From Desulfobacteraceae bacterium (GTDB lineage: Bacteria; Desulfobacterota; Desulfobacteria; Desulfobacterales; Desulfobacteraceae), in assembly GCA_030638935.1 (NCBI GenBank), contig DAOWDR010000456.1:1-5926 (forward strand): DNA of 5,926 nt. Direction: 5' to 3'. Below are positions 1-4,624 of this stretch, one piece after another. Made by a program: the position numbers and the translations under genes. Positions within the stretch are counted from its first letter, which is position 1, and each line of letters starts with the position of its first letter. The notes under the pieces were generated by a model. It saw only the letters and a list, made by a program, of their open reading frames with translations, had not been told where the DNA came from and ran no database searches.

Positions 1-19
1 ATCTACTCCCTTTTCTAAC

Positions 20-58
20 TTGCCAATGTTTTATTAGCCTGGCTTATTTATTGGCCAA
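20..58. repeat. Imperfect inverted repeat just downstream of the last gene
   Basis: The arm TTGCCAAT (20-27) is complementary to ATTGGCCAA (50-58) except for one bulged base. The right arm lies inside a perfect 10-base palindrome, ATTGGCCAAT (50-59). A further small palindrome, AGCCTGGCT, lies at 36-44 between the arms. The element starts about 16 bases past the stop of the [2Fe-2S] gene, where a transcript end might be expected. Read in the minus direction it is AT-rich and is not followed by a U-tract, so it is not a standard intrinsic terminator. It may be an mRNA 3'-end structure, a protein-binding palindrome or chance. Nothing else is recognised in bases 1-74. Confidence 0.25.
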
Positions 59-74
59 TTTTATTTATCAGGTC

Positions 75-572
75 TTATTTATTATTTTGGCAATCCGGGC
101 AATGATCCTGGGGATTGCCAGCATGGGCCACGGCCTCTACAATTTTGGCATAGCCTGTGCACCGACATATGTTCCCGGAAAGAGCCCGGCGGATGGTTTT
201 TTCATCGGGCCTGGGATTGTTGGTCAGCAATGCATCCCCTGCCATGAGCATCCCGGGAGTGCAGAACCCGCACTGGACAGCCCCGTGGTCGACAAAGGAT
301 TGTTGAAGGTCTGACAACTCATCTCCATGGGCAAACCCTTCCACTGTTTTGATTTTTTTACCCTGGGCTTCCAGTCCCAGGGTCAGGCAGGACCGGACAG
401 GCTTGCCGTCCATGTGCACGGTGCAGGAGCCGCAAACCCCTTCATCACAGCCTTCCTTTGACCCGGTCAGATCCAGTTTGTCCCTCAAAATTTCCAAAAG
501 GGTATCATTGGGTAAAACCCGCACCCCATAGGGGGTTTCATTTATATTTAAATCAATTTCAATTTTTTTCAT
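75..572 (-). CDS. [2Fe-2S] iron-sulfur (small) subunit of a xanthine oxidase-family / 4-hydroxybenzoyl-CoA reductase-like enzyme
   Basis: This 165-residue protein is the electron-transfer subunit of a molybdenum hydroxylase. It passes electrons between the Mo centre and the FAD subunit in the cytoplasm. The N-terminal half is a plant-ferredoxin-type domain with cluster ligands C42, C47, C50 and C62. The C-terminal half is the four-helix [2Fe-2S]-binding domain with C101 and C104 (QCGFCTPGM) and C136 and C138 (NICRCTGY). Gln100 is at the position that contacts the pterin cofactor in this family. Length and motif order match HcrC, CoxS and XdhC-type small subunits. The frame stays open upstream to a GTG at 647, but that would add 25 unrelated residues. 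The ATG at 572 follows an AGGAG with an 8-base spacer, and its product begins where family members begin. The tail carries an extra cysteine pair (C158, C161; HCPDC) that is not part of either cluster. It is the last gene of the set, 71 bases after the FAD subunit gene. Family assignment is firm; the substrate is unknown. Confidence 0.95.
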   Translation of the reverse strand: MKKIEIDLNINETPYGVRVLPNDTLLEILRDKLDLTGSKEGCDEGVCGSCTVHMDGKPVRSCLTLGLEAQGKKIKTVEGFAHGDELSDLQQSFVDHGAVQCGFCTPGMLMAGDALLTNNPRPDEKTIRRALSGNICRCTGYAKIVEAVAHAGNPQDHCPDCQNNK

Positions 573-580
573 TCCCAGCA

Positions 581-585
581 CTCCT
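581..585 (-). promoter_or_regulatory. Ribosome binding site deciding the start of the [2Fe-2S] subunit
   Basis: On the minus strand AGGAG lies 8 bases before the ATG at 572. It supports this start over the upstream in-frame GTG at 647, which lies right at the end of the preceding gene. Confidence 0.8.
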
Positions 586-643
586 GTTTTTCTGTTATGC
601 CTTTGTCCTTGGTTTTGCCTGGGTCCATAGGCAGCTAGGCTGT

Positions 644-1657
644 TCACGCTGCCTGGTATGCCCGGGCAGCTTCATTCAGGGCCTGGAACACCATCTCTGC
701 GGCCATGGAACACCTGTATTCAAGGGTGGAGCCCAGGTTGTGAACGGCAAAGGCGGCGGCATTATCCATGGCAGTTGCAGCGGCCTTTTTAAAGGCATCC
801 CTATCATCAAATTTTTTCCCCTTTAAAGAGTTCGAGGCCGAGGCCATATAAAGGGGGGATCTGCCCATGGCACCTACAACAATTCTGGCTTCGGCTATTT
901 CATCTGTATTAGATGGGATTAAGAGCACCCCTGCGCAGACAATGGGGTAGTCCAGGGCAGACCTATAGGCAAGACGCTTATAAGCAGAATGACCTTTCCG
1001 GACAGGGAGGATGATCTCTGTGAGAAGTTCATTGGATTCAATGGCAAAGGGCATGATCCCGTCATTGGTATAAAGATCAACAAGATCCACCCTTTGTTCT
1101 CCGCCTTTTCTTGCAAGGGTGATGGCAGCGTTCAGGGCCATGAGGGCTGTAGCACCGTCGGACTGGCAGGTGGAGTGGCACCGGTCGGAGTCATCCCGGG
1201 CATAACATATTTTTCCACCATCCTTGTGGCAGGCCCCCCGCCCTGACCTGTGGAAATCCGACTGGTTGTAATGGATGCACCGATTTTCCTGGAGAATGTT
1301 GCCTCCAATGGTTCCCACAAAATGCTGGAGGGTGATGGCTCCTATTTTTTCACAGGCAGTGGACAGGGCAGAAGCTTTTTGTTGAACAAGATCCGAGTCA
1401 ATGACATCGGCAATGGGAGTTTTAGCGCCGATAATAATGCAGTCCCCACCATCCATGGTCCCTTCTTTTATATAAACCAATTCATCCAGGGCCTTGAGGC
1501 TGATGAGGGTTTTCGGGCTTAAAAGCCCTTTTTTCATCCTGACCAGAAGATCTGTTCCCCCTGCAAGGATTTTGGCGCCATCCCTGTAGGTGGCCATAAG
1601 GTCAAGGGCTCCTTCAAGGGTGTCGGGTTTTAAATAATCAAACCTGGGTAACCGCAC
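644..1657 (-). CDS. FAD-binding (medium) subunit with extra [4Fe-4S] loop, 4-hydroxybenzoyl-CoA reductase HcrB-like
   Basis: This 337-residue protein is the flavin subunit of a molybdenum hydroxylase. It links the iron-sulfur subunit to the external electron donor or acceptor. The N-terminal FAD-binding domain (about 1-220) shows the family motif AGGTDLLVR at 32-40 and the second flavin loop TIGGN at 116-120. The CO-dehydrogenase-flavoprotein C-terminal domain fills about 222-330. Between residues 122 and 168 an insertion contains C127, C143, C151 and C160, spaced 16, 8 and 9 apart, plus C164. Plain xanthine dehydrogenase and CO dehydrogenase flavoproteins lack this loop. In 4-hydroxybenzoyl-CoA reductase the corresponding loop binds a [4Fe-4S] cluster that supplies low-potential electrons for reductive dehydroxylation, and the spacing here agrees with what I recall for that enzyme. 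The start is GTG at 1657, preceded by AAGGAG with a 7-base spacer. It lies 31 bases after dctM. The HcrB-like class is well supported; actual 4-hydroxybenzoyl-CoA activity is only one possibility. Confidence 0.93.
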   Translation of the reverse strand: MRLPRFDYLKPDTLEGALDLMATYRDGAKILAGGTDLLVRMKKGLLSPKTLISLKALDELVYIKEGTMDGGDCIIIGAKTPIADVIDSDLVQQKASALSTACEKIGAITLQHFVGTIGGNILQENRCIHYNQSDFHRSGRGACHKDGGKICYARDDSDRCHSTCQSDGATALMALNAAITLARKGGEQRVDLVDLYTNDGIMPFAIESNELLTEIILPVRKGHSAYKRLAYRSALDYPIVCAGVLLIPSNTDEIAEARIVVGAMGRSPLYMASASNSLKGKKFDDRDAFKKAAATAMDNAAAFAVHNLGSTLEYRCSMAAEMVFQALNEAARAYQAA

Positions 1658-1664
1658 GGTTTAT

Positions 1665-1670
1665 CTCCTT
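1665..1670 (-). promoter_or_regulatory. Ribosome binding site of the GTG-started FAD subunit
   Basis: AAGGAG on the minus strand lies 7 bases before the GTG at 1657. It is the evidence for accepting a non-ATG start. The product then begins MRLPRFDYLKP, as expected for this family. Confidence 0.8.
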
Positions 1671-1688
1671 TTTATTTCAGGCTGGCTT

Positions 1689-2993
1689 CTAGTTTAATAA
1701 GCCCGGTAAAAACAGGACCACGTTGGGGAAAAGCATCATTAAAATTATACATAGGATATAGGCCGGCAAAAAATAGGCCACGCCTTTAAATACCTTTTCA
1801 AGGGGCACATCCTTTGCCATACCCCCCACCACATAGGTGGTGGCGCCCACGGGCGGGGTCACCGCCCCCAATGTGGTCACAATGGTAATGGTGACCCCGA
1901 ACCAGATGGGGTCATACCCCAGTTCCATTGCCACTGGAAAAAAAATTGGAATGGTGATGAGCAACAGGGCCAGGGCATCCATGACAGCCCCGCCGATGAT
2001 GTAGATCATAAAGATGATACCCATGATGGTCAGTTTGGAAAAGGGAAGGGTGATCACCCAGTCGGCAATGTCAAAGGGGATTCTGGTAATGGCCAGAAAA
2101 CGCCCGAATATCATGGCGCCGGTTATGATGACAATTACCATGCAGGAAATTTTCAGGGTATCAAAAACAGAATTATAAAAGTTGTTCCAGGAAAGACTTT
2201 TCTGGACCAGGGCAATGAGGACGGCAAAAAACGACCCGATTGCCCCGGCCTCGGTGGGGGTGAATAACCCGAAATACAGGCCCAGCATTACCACCATGAA
2301 TAAAATGAGCATTTCAACGGCGCCTGCAAGGGATAGGATCTTTGCCCTGAAGGTGGTTTTTTCCCCGGTGGGTCCCCAGTCAGGATAGATGGTGCAAAGC
2401 ACATACACTGTGAGGGTGAGCAAAAAGGCCAGCAAAATACCTGCGCCCAGTCCCCCGTAAAAGAGCTTGGCAATAGACTGTTCCGTTGAAAGCCCGATAA
2501 TAATTAATACCACAGAGGGGGGAATGACAACTCCAAGGGTTGATCCGCAGGCAATGGCCCCGGTACTGAGCATGGGTTCATATTTGTATTTATTCATCTG
2601 GGGCAGGGCAACCGTGGTCATGGTGGCTGCCGTGGCCGCATTGGAACCGCAGATGGCGGCAAAGGCTGAACAGGCCAATACCGTTGCCATGGCAATGCCG
2701 CCCCTGATATGCCCCACCCAGGTAAAGGCGGCCGTGTAAAGTTTTTCATTGACCCCGGAATAAAAGGCAATCTGGCCCATGAAGATAAACAGCGGGATCA
2801 CGGTTAAACCGTATTTGGAAAAGGTGTCCCAGGTCACAGTGGCCAGCATGTTAAATCCGGCATCAAGGGAAATCACAATGGAAAACCCGACAAAACCCAC
2901 AAGGCCCATGGCAAACCCAACGGGAATGCCAAAGACAAAGAGAATAAAGAGAAGTAGAAGAATCCCAAAAATACCAATCAAAGTCAGGCTCAT
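1689..2993 (-). CDS. dctM: TRAP transporter large permease subunit DctM
   Basis: This 434-residue membrane protein is the main transport subunit of a tripartite ATP-independent periplasmic (TRAP) system. It moves an organic anion inward driven by an ion gradient, usually sodium. It is hydrophobic throughout, with roughly a dozen membrane segments starting with residues 4-24. Family hallmarks are the Gly/Ser/Ala-rich reentrant-hairpin region CGSNAATAATM at 115-125, IPPS at 157-160, PTEAGA at 246-251 and the second hairpin TPPVGATTY at 379-387. The two hairpin loops carry the conserved residues linked to Na+ and substrate sites in this family. Length matches typical DctM proteins (about 425-440). 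The ATG overlaps the dctQ stop in an ATGA, so the two membrane subunits are probably translated in coupled fashion. No strong Shine-Dalgarno sequence precedes it, which fits coupling. The substrate cannot be inferred from this subunit. Confidence 0.97.
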   Translation of the reverse strand: MSLTLIGIFGILLLLFILFVFGIPVGFAMGLVGFVGFSIVISLDAGFNMLATVTWDTFSKYGLTVIPLFIFMGQIAFYSGVNEKLYTAAFTWVGHIRGGIAMATVLACSAFAAICGSNAATAATMTTVALPQMNKYKYEPMLSTGAIACGSTLGVVIPPSVVLIIIGLSTEQSIAKLFYGGLGAGILLAFLLTLTVYVLCTIYPDWGPTGEKTTFRAKILSLAGAVEMLILFMVVMLGLYFGLFTPTEAGAIGSFFAVLIALVQKSLSWNNFYNSVFDTLKISCMVIVIITGAMIFGRFLAITRIPFDIADWVITLPFSKLTIMGIIFMIYIIGGAVMDALALLLITIPIFFPVAMELGYDPIWFGVTITIVTTLGAVTPPVGATTYVVGGMAKDVPLEKVFKGVAYFLPAYILCIILMMLFPNVVLFLPGLLN

Positions 2994-3481
2994 TTTGCAC
3001 CGGCCTTTTGGGGAAACACCACCTTTAAAAAATCTGTAAAAAGGGCCAGGGATAGAACAAAACAGCCCAGGGCCACGGCCAGGGTAAAGGGATAATAGAT
3101 AATTCGCAGTGTTTCCGAGAGTTCACCTGCATTTTTAAGGGTCAAAGCCTTTTGAACAACCTGCCAGGCAGCAATGAAAAAAAAGAAAGAACAAACCCCG
3201 TGATTGATAAGACGTATCAATCGTTTCACCGGTTTTGGATATCTATTCACCACTACATCTACAGAAATGTGGCCGTTGGTGAACTGGGTATACCCCAGGG
3301 CAAAGGCTGTTACAACGGCTCCTGCATATCCCATGAGTTCAAAGGTTCCCCTGATGGGGATATAAAACTGCCGGATAAAGATATTGGCGCAGGTCAAAAG
3401 GATCATGGCGATCAAAAATGCACCGCCGGTAAGGGTCAGCACCTTGTTCAAAAATTTATTGATTCTTATTAAAAGATCCAT
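2990..3481 (-). CDS. dctQ: TRAP transporter small permease subunit DctQ
   Basis: This 163-residue protein is the small membrane subunit of the TRAP transporter, which pairs with DctM to form the membrane complex. Four hydrophobic segments are visible at about 15-35, 48-67, 94-113 and 129-150. Family-typical features include the FIRQFY stretch near residues 35-40, the ELMGYAGAVVTAFALGY segment at 48-64 and GHISVDVVV at 70-78. Length is normal for DctQ. The frame extends upstream to a TTG at 3541, but those extra codons run through an intergenic hairpin and encode nothing family-like. The ATG at 3481, preceded by GGAGAGAG, is chosen. The gene overlaps dctM by 4 bases and is separated from dctP by 66 bases holding a strong hairpin. 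Confidence 0.94.
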   Translation of the reverse strand: MDLLIRINKFLNKVLTLTGGAFLIAMILLTCANIFIRQFYIPIRGTFELMGYAGAVVTAFALGYTQFTNGHISVDVVVNRYPKPVKRLIRLINHGVCSFFFFIAAWQVVQKALTLKNAGELSETLRIIYYPFTLAVALGCFVLSLALFTDFLKVVFPQKAGAK

Positions 3482-3487
3482 GTGAAT

Positions 3488-3495
3488 CTCTCTCC
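3488..3495 (-). promoter_or_regulatory. Ribosome binding site deciding the dctQ start
   Basis: GGAGAGAG on the minus strand ends 6 bases before the ATG at 3481. It supports this start over the upstream TTG at 3541. It begins only a few bases after the intergenic hairpin, so ribosome access to dctQ could be influenced by that structure. Confidence 0.65.
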
Positions 3496-3499
3496 AAAT

Positions 3500-3529
3500 C
3501 CCCTGGCAGGCAAGTTGCCCTGCCAGGGG
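3500..3529 (-). other. Strong GC-rich intercistronic hairpin between dctP and dctQ
   Basis: CCCCTGGCAGG (3500-3510) and CCTGCCAGGGG (3519-3529) are perfect inverted arms of 11 base pairs around an 8-base loop. In the minus-strand transcript it begins 18 bases after the dctP stop codon and ends just upstream of the dctQ ribosome binding site. No U-tract follows, so it is not a standard terminator. Hairpins placed after the binding-protein gene are known in transport operons to protect the upstream message or cause partial termination, giving more binding protein than permease. That role is inferred here from position. Confidence 0.75.
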
Positions 3530-3547
3530 GTAATTTAACAAAACCGG

Positions 3548-4558
3548 TTATTGGATATAGGATCGAATATCCTTGATAATCTGATCAGCAGGAAGCCCTT
3601 TTTCCCTGGCACCTTTTATCCATTTATCCGTGATAAATTCAAGTTTGCCGTCCCACTTGGCTTTTTCGGCAGCAGACAGGGAGATAAACTCAACATTGTT
3701 GGACTCCTTTGACCAGGCAATGGATTTTTTAATCTGCTCATCCATATACGTACCGGTCCACAGGGACTGTTCTTCCTTGAGATCCATCATTATTTTTTGA
3801 ACATCGGGGGGCAAAGAATCCCATTTGCCTTTATTCATGATAACGGAAAAAGGATAGATAACGGTCTCGGTCATTGTGACATATTTACAGTTTTCAGCAA
3901 ATTTAAAGTCCTTCATCACTTCCAAAGAAGAGAACAGCCCTTTAACGGTTCCTTTTTGCAAGGCTTCAACCGTTGACGGCATGGGCATCCCAACCGGATT
4001 GGCTCCCCAGGCTTTTAAAATCTGGGCGGCCCCGCCCGACGCTCTCAGGTCCAACCCTTTCATGTCAGCAAGACTTTTTACCGGAACCTTTGACATGACA
4101 TTACCCGGGGCATTGGTGAACATGGCCAGCACCACAACATCTTCAAAGGCTTTGGGTTTATATTTTTCATAGAGCTTGAGAAGGGCCATGCTGCCGGTTT
4201 TGGCATCCTTGATTCCCAGGGGAAGACTTGTGGCATTGGTGACAATAAACCTGCCCGGCTGGTAGGCCATGCAAATGTTGCCTATGTCGGCCTGACCTGC
4301 AACGACACCGTCCATCATCCCCTTGGCGCCCAGAAGTGTTCCGCCGGGGAAGGTGTTGATCATTACCTTACCATGGGTTCGTTTTTCCACTTCAACTTTC
4401 CACCTTTCCATTTGAACGCAGGGGAATGTGGGGGCAGGAGGGAAATTGGCATAATTGAGTTTAATTGAGCCTGCTGCTGCCGGGGTGGAAAATAGGGCAA
4501 GGCAGGTGACGATAAAAAATAAAAATGAGATTACTGAACCTATCCATTGTTTTACCAT
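3548..4558 (-). CDS. dctP: TRAP transporter periplasmic substrate-binding protein DctP
   Basis: This 336-residue protein captures the substrate in the periplasm and delivers it to DctQM. The N-terminus is a clear Sec signal peptide: a Lys near the start, a hydrophobic core at about 5-24 and a signal peptidase I site after STPAAA (residue 29), leaving a mature protein that begins GSIKLNY. The mature part has the DctP layout. FPGGTLLG lies at 70-77, and the conserved arginine that holds the substrate carboxylate in this family is R172 in LDLRASGG. This is followed by the typical GANPVGMPMPSTVEALQKGTVKG stretch, which begins at residue 185. A carboxylate substrate is therefore likely. Co-location with an aromatic-type molybdenum enzyme makes an aromatic or heteroaromatic acid a reasonable inference but not a proof. 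The start is ATG at 4558 with GGAGG 7 bases upstream. The gene lies between two intercistronic hairpins. Confidence 0.96.
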   Translation of the reverse strand: MVKQWIGSVISFLFFIVTCLALFSTPAAAGSIKLNYANFPPAPTFPCVQMERWKVEVEKRTHGKVMINTFPGGTLLGAKGMMDGVVAGQADIGNICMAYQPGRFIVTNATSLPLGIKDAKTGSMALLKLYEKYKPKAFEDVVVLAMFTNAPGNVMSKVPVKSLADMKGLDLRASGGAAQILKAWGANPVGMPMPSTVEALQKGTVKGLFSSLEVMKDFKFAENCKYVTMTETVIYPFSVIMNKGKWDSLPPDVQKIMMDLKEEQSLWTGTYMDEQIKKSIAWSKESNNVEFISLSAAEKAKWDGKLEFITDKWIKGAREKGLPADQIIKDIRSYIQ

Positions 4559-4565
4559 TGTTTAA

Positions 4566-4570
4566 CCTCC
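4566..4570 (-). promoter_or_regulatory. Strong ribosome binding site of dctP
   Basis: GGAGG on the minus strand lies 7 bases before the ATG at 4558. It is the closest match to consensus in the window, in line with a binding protein needed in excess. Confidence 0.8.
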
Positions 4571-4583
4571 GTATTAAGATTAT

Positions 4584-4616
4584 GGCCAGGGGTCATCTGG
4601 TGTCAGCCCCCTGGCC
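4584..4616 (-). other. GC-rich intercistronic hairpin between the large-subunit gene and dctP
   Basis: GGCCAGGGG (4584-4592) and CCCCTGGCC (4608-4616) form a perfect 9-base-pair stem around a 15-base loop. A small inner CTG/CAG pairing is possible. In the minus-strand transcript it starts 8 bases after the large-subunit stop. It is followed by an A/U-rich but not U-tract sequence, so it is at best an inefficient terminator. Its arm shares the core CCCCTGGC with the hairpin at 3500-3529. It may separate the expression levels of the enzyme and transporter genes, or stabilise the upstream message. Confidence 0.65.
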
Positions 4617-4624
4617 TTTAGTTA

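Noticed and set aside
51..314. Plus-strand open frame of 87 codons at the left end
   Set aside because: Most of it is antisense to the conserved C-terminal half of the [2Fe-2S] subunit, and it has no convincing ribosome binding site or domain.
617..632. Short inverted repeat GCCT/AGGC in the 71-base gap before the [2Fe-2S] gene
   Set aside because: Only four base pairs around an 8-base loop, which is expected by chance.
573..647. N-terminal extension of the [2Fe-2S] subunit from the GTG at 647
   Set aside because: The added residues are not family-like, and a good AGGAG lies directly before the ATG at 572.
458..826. Plus-strand open frames opposite the enzyme and transporter genes (for example 458-826, 2467-2739, 5139-5519)
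   Set aside because: They lie wholly or largely inside well-supported minus-strand genes, have no recognisable domains and show low-complexity shadow composition.
3482..3541. N-terminal extension of DctQ from a TTG at 3541
   Set aside because: It would translate through the intergenic hairpin and add residues unlike the family. GGAGAGAG precedes the ATG at 3481.
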